This document shows positions 56,280 to 64,000 of a stretch of 64,000 bases of DNA, piece after piece; the first letter of the stretch is position 1, and each line of letters begins with the position of its first letter. Location of the stretch: the NCBI RefSeq assembly GCF_025499425.1, contig NZ_JAIMCB010000014.1:59193-123192 (forward strand). Direction: 5' to 3'. This DNA comes from Acidiferrimicrobium sp. IK (GTDB lineage: Bacteria > Actinomycetota > Acidimicrobiia > Acidimicrobiales > Palsa-688). Made by a program: the position numbers and the translations under genes. The notes under the pieces were generated by a model. That model was not told the origin of the DNA and did not search any database. It was given only the letters and a program-made list of their open reading frames with translations.

Positions 56280-57770
56280 TCAGCTTCCCGACGCCCCCCA
56301 CGCCGCCAGCTCCTGCGGTCGGTGGACGGGGGCCACGCCGGCCGGTGTCGCGAACTCCATCGCCTCCGGGCGCTGCGCTGAGTACGCCGGCCACCCGGGG
56401 TCTCCGGTGGCGGCGAAGTCGATCCAGGCCCGGTGGACGGCGGCGGCCAGCTGACGCGGCGGATCGGATCCCAGCAGCGGCCGGTAGCCCGGGTCGTCGA
56501 GGGTGTCGAAGACGAACGGCAGCTCCAATGCGTGGCAGGCCCCCATCGCTCCTCCGAATGCCGGCGACGCCCAGGCGAATCGGTACACGAAGGTGTGAGG
56601 GTGATCGGCGGCCAGCTCCAGGGCCGGCACCACGTAGAAGCCGTCGGTCATCAGCTCCGACACCAACCGGCCGGCGGACGCGGTCGGGCGGGCCGCCCGG
56701 TATGCGTCGAGCACCGCCGGCGGGTAGCCGCGAGAGCGGGCCACCCGGGCCAGGTCGGCGTCGCCGGCTCCCGCGACGACGCCGCTCGGCACGAAGAACA
56801 GGTTGGCCTCGTCGGCGTTGGTCCCCACGAGCAGGCCGATGCCGTCGGCCGCTCCGGCACGGATCGCGTCGCTCGGTGCTTGCGGCAGGATCTCGCCGTC
56901 GACCACCGGCTCGAAGGGCATCAGGTTGGCTGACAGCTCCCGCCAGCGAGCGGGGTCAACTTCGGAGGCGACCTCACGTTCCAACGCGGCCTGCGCCTCG
57001 AGGACCGCGGCGCGGGACACCTCGGCGATGGCTCGGCGGGAGGCGCTCACCCCGAGCACTTCCGCGACCCTGGCGGCCGCCAAGGCCGCGGTCTCGGGGC
57101 GCAGCACGCAGCGGGCGGCCCCGGACTGGGCGATGGCCCGGCGGAACAGCCCGGCCGCGGATGGCATGGCCAGCAGCGTGCAGACGCTCATCGCACCGGC
57201 CGACTCCCCGAAGACGGTGACGTTGGCGGGATCGCCACCGAAGGAGGCGATCTGATCGCGCACCCAGCGCAGGGCGGCCACCTGGTCGAGGAGGCCGAGG
57301 TTGGGGGTCCCCTCGCCGAACCACAAGAAGCCGTCCACGCCTAGGCGGTAGTTGATCGTCACCAACACGATGCCGTCGCGGGCGAACGCGGCGCCGCTGT
57401 AGGTCGGGATGGCCCCGGATCCGCTGGTGAAAGAGCCGCCGTGGATGAACACCATGACCGGTCTGGACCCCTCGAGGTCTGCGGTCCACACGTTGAGGTT
57501 GAGGTAGCCGTCCCCGGGGATCTCCACGTGGGGCAGTAGCTGCGCCAGGGGTCCCTGCGCCGTCGGCTGCGGCGCGGTCGGCCCGTAGGACCGGCCGTCG
57601 TGCGGGGCGCTCCACCGCGGCGGAGCTTCGGGCGGAGCGAACCGTCGAGGCCCGGTTGGGGCCGCGGCGTAGGGGATGCCTAGGAACGCCATGACGCCGT
57701 GAGCGTCGGTGCGTCCGAGCACCGGCCCGTCGGCCGTCTGGACCAGGGGGTCAGTTCCTGAGGAGGACAT
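56280..57770 (-). CDS. Type B carboxylesterase
   Basis: 496 aa alpha/beta hydrolase. Oxyanion motif FIHGGSFTSGSG, nucleophile elbow VFGESAGAMSV (Ser), acid region VGTNADEANLFF and His in GACHALELPFVF. No signal peptide, so cytoplasmic. Its start overlaps the upstream permease by 20 bases, which puts it in the ABC operon. It may hydrolyse esters imported by the transporter. Confidence 0.93.
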   Translation of the reverse strand: MSSSGTDPLVQTADGPVLGRTDAHGVMAFLGIPYAAAPTGPRRFAPPEAPPRWSAPHDGRSYGPTAPQPTAQGPLAQLLPHVEIPGDGYLNLNVWTADLEGSRPVMVFIHGGSFTSGSGAIPTYSGAAFARDGIVLVTINYRLGVDGFLWFGEGTPNLGLLDQVAALRWVRDQIASFGGDPANVTVFGESAGAMSVCTLLAMPSAAGLFRRAIAQSGAARCVLRPETAALAAARVAEVLGVSASRRAIAEVSRAAVLEAQAALEREVASEVDPARWRELSANLMPFEPVVDGEILPQAPSDAIRAGAADGIGLLVGTNADEANLFFVPSGVVAGAGDADLARVARSRGYPPAVLDAYRAARPTASAGRLVSELMTDGFYVVPALELAADHPHTFVYRFAWASPAFGGAMGACHALELPFVFDTLDDPGYRPLLGSDPPRQLAAAVHRAWIDFAATGDPGWPAYSAQRPEAMEFATPAGVAPVHRPQELAAWGASGS

Positions 57771-58677
57771 TGCGCAGCCCGTCGCCCACGACGCTGAGGC
57801 TCCAGGCGCCGATGGTGATGGCCAGGCCGGGGACGATCGTCGCCGCCGGGTTGGCCGTGAAATTCGAGTAGGCGCCGGCCATGTCCGCTCCCCACGACGC
57901 GGAGGGGGGCGGCACGCCCAGCCCGAGGAAGCCCAAGGCGGCTTCGACGATGAGGAAGTAGCTGGCGGCGGCCACCGCCTGCACCACCACCGGGCCCATG
58001 CTGTTGGGCAGGACGTGGCGCCCGGCGATGCGCATCCTGCTCACTCCCAGGGACTGGGCGATGAGCACAAACTGGGCCCTCCGGACGGGCAGCACCGCAG
58101 AGCGCAGCAGCCGGGCGACGCCCGGGGCGGAGATCACCCCGACCGCCAGCATCGAGTGGACGATCGACGGGCCCAACGCGGCGACCACGCCGATGGCCAA
58201 GATGAGGGCCGGGAATGACAGGAACGCGTCGGCGATGCGCATCAGGATCTCGTCGATCACCCCGCCGGCGAAGCCCGCGGCCAGGCCCCAGGGGATGCCG
58301 AGAGCCAGCATGCCGCCGACGCCGATCGCCACGCCCTCGAACGCCGAGCGGCACCCGTAGACGGTCCGGCTCAAAACGTCGCGCCCGACCAGGTCGGTGC
58401 CCAACAGGTGGTGCAGAGACGGTCCGGCGTCGCGCAGGGTCAGCGTCTGGGCCAGCGGATCGGCGAGGGGGAGCAGCGGGGCCGCCACACTGGCGAGGAG
58501 GAGAAGCACCACCACGGTGAGGCCGATCTTGCCGGCCAGCCCGAAGCGCGACGGCCGCCGGTCCCGGCCGGCCACGCGGCCGGGGAGGGAGGTCCAGGGG
58601 AGGCCGGCGCCGCCGGCTGGCGTCGCGGTCGCGAGAGCGACGGGCGCCTCGTCGAGCATCTTGTCGTCGGGAATCAT
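57751..58677 (-). CDS. Peptide/nickel-type ABC permease (DppC/OppC)
   Basis: 308 aa. N-terminal cytoplasmic arm, one helix (KIGLTVVVLLLLASVAAPLL), then the five-helix core with SVLAVGVISAPGVARLLRSA-type region and the EAA loop (AQSLGVSRMRIAGRHVLPNS). It forms the channel with the DppB-type gene 15 bases upstream. Confidence 0.93.
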   Translation of the reverse strand: MIPDDKMLDEAPVALATATPAGGAGLPWTSLPGRVAGRDRRPSRFGLAGKIGLTVVVLLLLASVAAPLLPLADPLAQTLTLRDAGPSLHHLLGTDLVGRDVLSRTVYGCRSAFEGVAIGVGGMLALGIPWGLAAGFAGGVIDEILMRIADAFLSFPALILAIGVVAALGPSIVHSMLAVGVISAPGVARLLRSAVLPVRRAQFVLIAQSLGVSRMRIAGRHVLPNSMGPVVVQAVAAASYFLIVEAALGFLGLGVPPPSASWGADMAGAYSNFTANPAATIVPGLAITIGAWSLSVVGDGLRNVLLRN

Positions 58678-58692
58678 GATCGCTCCTTGCGC

Positions 58693-59658
58693 CTACTCGG
58701 AGGCCGCGTTCCGGATGCGGGGATCGATGAGGGCCAAGCCCACGTCGGCCCCGAGGTTGAGGACCGCCACCAGCACCCCGACGAGCAGGACGATCGCCTG
58801 CACCACCGGGAAGTCCTCGTTGCTCACCGAGCTGACTATCTCGGTGCCCATGCCCGGGATGGCAAAGATGTTCTCGACCAAGACGGTGCCCCCGACGAGA
58901 GCCGCGAACGCCAACGGGATGAAGGTGATCACCGGCGCCACCGCGTTGCGCAGCGCGCAGTTGAGGTACACCTTGGGCCCCGGCAGGCCCATCGCCCACG
59001 CGGCGCGGATGTACGGGCTCTCCAGCGCGGTGATCATGGCGCTGTTGACGTGGCGGGCCAGGAAGCTGCCGGTGACGATCGACAAGACGATTATCGGCAG
59101 CGCGACGGTGTTCAGGTTGGACAGGAGCCCCTGCGAGACGGGGGTGTACCCGACGGCCGGGAAGATCTGCCAGGTGAGGCCGAGCACCCCCGCGGCGATG
59201 GTGGCCAGCCAGAAGTCCGGGACCGATAGCCCGAGCCCGGTGGCGAGGGAGATGGCCCGCCCGGTGCGGGTGTTGCGCCTCACCGCGGCGAGCACGCCGA
59301 GGCCGCCGCCGACTACCACCGAGAGGATCAGGGCTCCGATGATCAGCTCGAGGGACGGCCCGACCCGGGGGCCGATCACCTGGGTGACCGGCGCCTGGCT
59401 GTAATAGGACGTCCCGAGGTCGCCGTGGGCGGCGTTGACCAGCCAGTGCCAGTACTGCACCGGGACCGGCGCGTTCAGGCCCAGCCGGGCTTTGAGCGCG
59501 GCGAGCTGCGCGCCGGTGTACTGGCCGCCCTGTCCGCCGCCGAGCATCGCCTGCACCGGGCCGCCCGGGAGCAGATAGCGGAGCGCGAACACCAGCACCG
59601 TGGTCGCGAAGATGGTCGGGACCGACGTGGCGAGGCGGCGGAGGATGATCCGGCCCAT
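58693..59658 (-). CDS. Peptide/nickel-type ABC permease (DppB/OppB)
   Basis: 321 aa from the ATG at 59658, overlapping the ATPase stop (TGATG). [43 protein letters not shown] region AAWAMGLPGPKVYLNCALRN, VENIFAIPGMGTEIVSSVSN: all typical DppB features. Confidence 0.94.
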   Translation of the reverse strand: MGRIILRRLATSVPTIFATTVLVFALRYLLPGGPVQAMLGGGQGGQYTGAQLAALKARLGLNAPVPVQYWHWLVNAAHGDLGTSYYSQAPVTQVIGPRVGPSLELIIGALILSVVVGGGLGVLAAVRRNTRTGRAISLATGLGLSVPDFWLATIAAGVLGLTWQIFPAVGYTPVSQGLLSNLNTVALPIIVLSIVTGSFLARHVNSAMITALESPYIRAAWAMGLPGPKVYLNCALRNAVAPVITFIPLAFAALVGGTVLVENIFAIPGMGTEIVSSVSNEDFPVVQAIVLLVGVLVAVLNLGADVGLALIDPRIRNAASE

Positions 59659-60731
59659 CAGCGTTGACCTCGCGACCCGGCGGCCGCGCCGCTCGATGCC
59701 AGCACCTCGGCGCTCCTCCAGCAGCGGGCCTGGCGCGACGAGCCGAGGTCGAGGGCGGCCAGCTCCGGCGCCTGCTCGCAGCGCTCGATCGACCAGGGGC
59801 AGCGGGGCCGGAAGCGGCACCCCGTGCCGTGGTCGGCGTCGCGGACCGTCGAGGCCAGCTCGGGCAGCTCCACCCGCGGTCCCCGCAGCCGGGGAAGGCA
59901 TTCCAGCAGGCCCGCGGTGTAGGGGTGGGCCGGGTGGCGCAAGACGTCGTCGACCGCGCCGGACTCGACGATCTCGCCGTCGTACATGACGGCGAGGTCG
60001 TCGCACACCTCGGCGAGCACGGCCAAATCGTGGGAGATCATGAGCACGGCCAGGTGCCGGCGGGCGACGAGGCCTTTGATCACCGAGAGGACCTCCGCTT
60101 GGACCGACACGTCGAGGGCGGTGGTGGGCTCGTCGGCGAAGAGGACCCGGGACCCGCAGCTGAGGGCCATGGCGATGATTATCCGCTGGCACATCCCGCC
60201 CGACAGCTCGTGGGGGTAGCTGGACATGACCCGGTCGGTGTCGGTGAGCTGCACGTCGGCGAGCGCCTCGGTGACCCGCCGCAGGGCTTCTTGGCGGCTG
60301 CCCCCGGCGTGGGTGCGGGCGGCCATCAGCAGCTGGGTGCCGACGCGGATGACCGGGTTCAAGGCGGTCGAGGTCTCCTGGAAGACCATCGCCAGGTGGC
60401 GGCCGCGGTAGCGGCGCAGCTCCCGCTCGGGCAGCGACAGCAGCTCCGTGCCCCGATAGCGGACCGATCCCTCCACCGACGCGCCGGCCGGCAGGAGGCC
60501 CATCGCGGCGAGAGCCGAGGTGGTCTTGCCGCTCCCCGACTCGCCGGCGACGCCCGACACCTTGCCGGCGTGGAGGCTGAGGTCGACGCCTCGCAGCGCC
60601 TGCTTGCGCCCGGGACCCTTGCCGAAGGCGACGCGAAGGTCGCGGACTGTGAGCACCTCCTCCCCCGGGACCGGGTCGGCACCCTCCTCCGCGGTCCCGC
60701 GTCGGCGACGACGCTGCGCCGGTTCGGTCAC
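59658..60731 (-). CDS. Peptide ABC transporter ATPase (DppD/OppD)
   Basis: 357 aa from the GTG at 60731, overlapping the binding-protein stop (GTGA). Walker [13 protein letters not shown]-loop [14 protein letters not shown], signature ELSGGMCQR, Walker [13 protein letters not shown], switch HDL. The C-terminal oligopeptide extension holds the four-Cys cluster ([20 protein letters not shown]) that is usual in this family. Confidence 0.94.
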   Translation of the reverse strand: MTEPAQRRRRRGTAEEGADPVPGEEVLTVRDLRVAFGKGPGRKQALRGVDLSLHAGKVSGVAGESGSGKTTSALAAMGLLPAGASVEGSVRYRGTELLSLPERELRRYRGRHLAMVFQETSTALNPVIRVGTQLLMAARTHAGGSRQEALRRVTEALADVQLTDTDRVMSSYPHELSGGMCQRIIIAMALSCGSRVLFADEPTTALDVSVQAEVLSVIKGLVARRHLAVLMISHDLAVLAEVCDDLAVMYDGEIVESGAVDDVLRHPAHPYTAGLLECLPRLRGPRVELPELASTVRDADHGTGCRFRPRCPWSIERCEQAPELAALDLGSSRQARCWRSAEVLASSGAAAGSRGQR

Positions 60732-62292
60732 GAACCCGTCTTGTAGTACATGCCCCGCCAGTTGTCGATGCCGAGCGTGCTGGTGACCCACCCCTGGATG
60801 TCCTTTTGGTAGACGTTCACCAGGGGAGCGGTGAACATCGGGGCGTAACCAGGGTTGGTCTTCTGGCTCTTGTTGATGTCGGTGGCGATGGCCTGCACCC
60901 CGGCGGTGGTGTAGGTCGAGTACAGCTTGGTGTAGTCCTGGTCGATCCCGTAGTTGGTCTTGCCGGCGTTGTAGTAGGCCTGGCTCCACAGCAGCTGGTA
61001 GGCGATGCTGGCGTTGCCGGCTCCTCCGTAGTTGGCGAAGAAGCACTGCGGGTCGGCTTTGTTGGTGAAGAACGTGCCGACCTGTGCCGGCGTGCCGGGG
61101 ATGATGTTCAGGTGGATGCCGATGGCCTTCTCCTCGGCGATGATGATCGGGCCGGCGATCTCGAAGCCGAGGCCCGGGTACTCGTAGCAGGTCATGTTGA
61201 CCCCCCCGGCGTAGCCGGCCTGCACCATGAGGGCCTTGGCCTTGGTCGGGTCGTAGGTGAACACCGGGTCGAGGCTCTTGACGTACCCGACCGTCCCCGG
61301 CGGCAGCGGCTCGGTGGTGACCTGGCCGAGACCGTCGGTGACCGCCTCCATGATGGACTGGCGGTTGAGTGCCAGGTTGAACGCCAGGCGGACCTTGGGG
61401 GCGGCGAGCGAGCAGAGTTGAAGTACGCCAACGCGAACGCGTTGCCGGGCCCGACCGAGACATTGACGTTCGAGTCGGATTTGAGGGTGGCCACGTCCTG
61501 GGGGGTGACGTGGAACGCGACGTTGACGATGCCACTGCGCACGGCGTTCACCAGGGCGGTGTCGCTCTGGAACACCTTGAAGTCCATGTTCTTGGCCCGG
61601 GGCAGGTTGGCGTTGTTCCAGTAGCCGGGGAAGCTGGTGAAGTTGTAGCTGGCGCCCTGGGTCTCGGACACGAACTTGAAGGGGCCCGCGCCGACCGGGT
61701 CGGTGGCGAAGCTCTTGCCTTCCTTGGCCACCGCGGTGGGTGAGGGGATCATCCCGGCCCGGCCGGTGAGGCCGTAGGGCAGCTCGGCGTTCTGTTGGCT
61801 CAGGTGGTAGATGACCTCGTCGTTGCCGACGGCGGTCACGTTGGTGACGTACTGCAGCAAGTTGGCGATGTCACCGGCCTTGATGAACGCCGTGGAGTAG
61901 GAGACGACCGCGGCCGCGTTGAATGGCGTGCCGTCCTGGAAGGTGACCCCGTGGCGCAAGAACACGGCGAGCTCCAGGTTGTCGGTGCCCATGTACTTCC
62001 ATGAGGTGGCCAGCATCGGCTCGAGCGCGCCGGTCTGCGGGTTCTGCTTGATGAGGGTGTCGAAGACGAAGTCGAGGTACCCGAGGTCGGAACCCTGGGT
62101 GCCGACCGTCGGGTCGAGGGTCCCGGGCGGGAAAGTGGTTCCGATGGTGATGGTCGAGTTACCCGAGCCGGCGGCGCTGGCGCCGCTGGTCGATGACCCC
62201 CCGCCGCAGGCGGTCAGGGTCATGGCCGCCGCGGCCACCCCTGCACCAAGCCGGAGTGCGGTACGGGCCCGTGCTGGGCGTTCAGTGTTCAT
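60728..62292 (-). pseudogene. Peptide-type ABC substrate-binding lipoprotein, frameshifted
   Basis: Two frames together make one protein of about 520 aa. Frame 1 (62292 to about 61425) has the lipobox TLTACGG, TITIGTTFPPGTLDPTVGTQ and VGAGPFKFVSETQG. Frame 2 (about 61420 to 60728) continues with LAAPKVRLAFNLALNRQSIM ... PLPPGTVGYVKSLDP and the normal C-terminus. The shift lies in the run around 61405-61430 (AYFNS to LAAPKV) and needs one base gained or two lost. All other operon genes are intact, so this may be recent decay or a sequence error. Confidence 0.88.
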
Positions 62293-62355
62293 TGTGCTCC
62301 TCTGTGATCACAGGACTGCTGGCTGCGGATACGGCGGGCGGCGCCCGCGCCGGGA

Positions 62356-63192
62356 TCAGCGGGCATCGGAGAGCAGGGGCCGCTGCTCGAGGGTGGGCAC
62401 GGCGGCGATGAGCCGTCGGGTGTACTCGTGCTGGGGGTCCTCGATGACCCGCGCCGGGGTGTCGAGCTCGACGAGCTGACCGTGGTACATGACCGCGACG
62501 CGATCGGCGAGATGAGCCACCACGGAGATGTCGTGGGTGATGAACACCAGCGCCACGCCCATGTCTCGGCTGAGTCGCTGGAACAGGTTGAGGACCGCGG
62601 CCCGGATCGTCACGTCGAGCGCCGAGACCGACTCGTCGCAGACCATGGCGACCGGTGACGCGGCGAGGGCTCTGGCAATCGCCACGCGCTGCTTCTCGCC
62701 ACCGGAGAGCTCGGCGACCCGCTTGCCGGCCATGGCGGCCGGGTCGAGCCCGGCGTGCTGCAGGTGGGTGGCCACTTCGTCGCGCAGCGTGTCGACCCGG
62801 CGACGGCCCGACGCCGGGAAGGTGATCAGGTTCGGGCTGACCGCCTCGCCCACCAGCCGCCATACCGGCAGCCGGGGGTTGAGGGCCATCGCCGACTCCT
62901 GGAAGATCATCTGGACGTCACGGAAGCCGTGGGGCCCGCGCTGGTGACGGGCCCGGAGCCCACCGTCGGCGGCTCGAAACTGCACTTGCCCCGACGTGGG
63001 GTTGAGGAATCCGGCCAGCACCTTGCCGAGCGTCGACTTGCCTGATCCGGACTCGCCGACGATCCCGATGACCTCGCCGGCGTGCAGGTCGAAGCTGACG
63101 CCGTCGACGGCACGCAGCGTCTTGCCGTGGCCGAGACCGAACTCGACGGTCACCTCCTGGGCGCTCAGTACGACTTGGGTGGTCTCGGTCAT
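62356..63192 (-). CDS. Peptide ABC transporter ATPase (DppF/OppF)
   Basis: 278 aa from the ATG at 63192. Walker A VGESGSGKSTLGK, Q-loop MIFQESAMALNPRL, signature ELSGGEKQRVAIARAL, Walker B MVCDESVSALD, switch THD. It is the first gene of the operon (DppF, A, D, B, C, esterase, TetR). Upstream lies the hairpin-rich region. Confidence 0.93.
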   Translation of the reverse strand: MTETTQVVLSAQEVTVEFGLGHGKTLRAVDGVSFDLHAGEVIGIVGESGSGKSTLGKVLAGFLNPTSGQVQFRAADGGLRARHQRGPHGFRDVQMIFQESAMALNPRLPVWRLVGEAVSPNLITFPASGRRRVDTLRDEVATHLQHAGLDPAAMAGKRVAELSGGEKQRVAIARALAASPVAMVCDESVSALDVTIRAAVLNLFQRLSRDMGVALVFITHDISVVAHLADRVAVMYHGQLVELDTPARVIEDPQHEYTRRLIAAVPTLEQRPLLSDAR

Positions 63193-63800
63193 CGCAGACC
63201 CCGCCGGGAGGCCCGCGCCGCTGCGCCGCACACGAGATGCTCGCTTGAAGCCTGCATGGTCCCTCCCCGGTCCCCCGTCGCCGTCAGCCTCGCATTCCGA
63301 CAGCCGCTGACTAAGCGCATAGTTACACGACCGGCCGGGCCTGTCATCTCTGAAGGAGCGCCTCGTGTCAAGGGTGCCGGGCGGTTTTTGCCCGGCTCGG
63401 TTGCGCCCCGGCAGGGGCGTCGGGGTTGTTGGCTGGCGCGGCGATATGGGCCTGGACGCAGGGTCCAGGCCCGGGGAGGGCGGTCAAGGCCGGCCCGGAG
63501 GGCCGCCCGCAGGGGAAGCCTTGAGGGCCCGGTCAGTGACGGTGAGGATGCTGGATTGGGCGAGGCCGGCGGCCTCGCCTAGTTCCGCCGTCCGGTGTCG
63601 GACGGGCGCGTCGCGGTCTTCTCCAGGGCCAGCGGATGCTGGCAGGGCAGCCCGGTTCCCCGGGTGCCTGTCATCTCTTCGCCACGCACGAGGGGTGGTG
63701 GCATGGAGTGTGTCGGCCGCGACCGGACGGGTTCAATCAAGCGCTCGGCCGCCAGGGCCATGACAAACAACGAACTCGCGTCCGGCCGCGCCGGGGGTGC
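63193..63800. other. Hairpin-rich non-coding region between the Dpp operon and an IS110 gene
   Basis: About 600 bases with no credible gene. Strong stems: GCCGGGC-GGTTTTT-GCCCGGC (63376-63396) and GGGCCTGGAC-GCAGG-GTCCAGGCCC (63448-63472), with weaker GC stems around 63400-63420 and 63570-63590. The left part must hold the Dpp promoter. The right part lies 3' of an IS110-family transposase and may be its right end with a guide (bridge) RNA. Confidence 0.5.
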
Positions 63801-64000
63801 TCACCGGTCGTCAGCGAGCGCCCGGATGGTGCCGTCGCGCAGGCCGTAGAAGACGAGGGTGAGAACTTTGCGGGCCGCGGCGACACGGCCGATGGGCTTG
63901 CCTCGCCGCTCCGCGACCCGATGGTGGTGGGCGCGGATGAGGGTGTCGCCGTGTTGGCGGGAGACGGCCTCGACCGCAGCCCAACGGACCAGCCGGGATC
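63801..64000 (-). CDS. IS110-family transposase, C-terminal part (runs off the window)
   Basis: Read from the window edge: RLVRWAAVEAVSRQHGDTLI, then IGRVAAARKVLTLVFYGLRD and GTIRALADDR before the TGA at 63801-63803. This matches the C-terminal IS116/IS110/IS902 domain, whose conserved Ser lies in this region. There is no start inside the window; the RuvC-like N-terminal part is beyond 64000. IS110 enzymes recombine DNA with a structured bridge RNA encoded in the element's non-coding end. Confidence 0.82.
   Translation of the reverse strand, partial: SRLVRWAAVEAVSRQHGDTLIRAHHHRVAERRGKPIGRVAAARKVLTLVFYGLRDGTIRALADDR

Noticed and set aside
1..64000. CRISPR array
   Set aside because: No series of spaced identical repeats was found; tandem repeats at 15821, 46520 and 55415 are too short and have no spacers.

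Overview
This is GC-rich DNA with frequent GTG starts and ATGA/GTGA start-stop overlaps. It carries an F420-type LLM oxidoreductase pair, a mycofactocin-type SDR with an MftR-like TetR, and a fused Liv transporter. Together these point to an actinomycete (Actinomycetota), possibly from a little-cultured lineage such as the Acidimicrobiia. No ribosomal gene is present, so the class is inference.

Layout. (1) 0.1-2.1 kb: a latex-clearing-protein-type rubber oxygenase (lcp) diverges from a TetR repressor over a 25-bp dyad. (2) 2.49-14.1 kb: an integrated element of about 11.5 kb in a tRNA-Ala(TGC) gene. It has a tyrosine recombinase near each end, a P4-type primase/SF3 helicase, a DnaB-N-like protein, a small XRE protein, a tail-fibre-like repeat protein and many small unknown genes, but no recognisable capsid, terminase or conjugation gene. 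(3) 14.03-16.4 kb: the intact tRNA, then a decayed second layer of integration. This holds two 430-bp copies of the tRNA 3' half plus a dead integrase, a Phd/RelE-type toxin-antitoxin pair, and a GNAT gene cut at the island edge. (4) 16.7-21.2 kb: LysR/MFS divergon, nested IS3 debris and a 5'-truncated gene.

(5) 21.2-45.7 kb: a large catabolic region. A Liv-type ABC importer (ATPase, a permease-permease-ATPase triple fusion, binding lipoprotein) is followed by a PaaA/PaaC-like di-iron protein, an alpha/beta hydrolase, an amidohydrolase, a P450 operon (P450, NTF2-like, SDR, LLM), and a long CoA-ester operon (thiolase, type III CoA-transferase, two MaoC-like proteins, enoyl-CoA hydratase, LLM, APH-like kinase). 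After these come two acyl-CoA ligases and an Ltp2-like/DUF35 pair. Seven intergenic regions here carry the same 16-bp dyad, TC(A/G)AC(C/T)-N4-(A/G)GTCGA, so I read the region as one regulon for import, CoA activation, oxidation and cleavage of a hydrophobic, steroid/terpenoid- or aromatic-like substrate. (6) 45.65-46.4 kb: a deletion scar joins half a GntR gene to the end of a MATE transporter gene.

(7) 46.6-50.3 kb: alpha-hydroxy-acid dehydrogenase, YihY/BrkB-like protein, AI-2E-family protein. (8) 50.3-55.4 kb: a second, smaller catabolic cluster (EthD-like protein, mycofactocin-type SDR, broken acyl-CoA dehydrogenase, MftR-like TetR, second Ltp2/DUF35 pair, SnoaL-like protein) with its own operator, GACAG-N4-CTGTC. 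(9) 55.4-63.2 kb: a peptide/Opp-type ABC operon with a carboxylesterase and TetR; its binding-protein gene is frameshifted. (10) 63.2-64 kb: a hairpin-rich non-coding stretch and the C-terminus of an IS110-family transposase running off the window.
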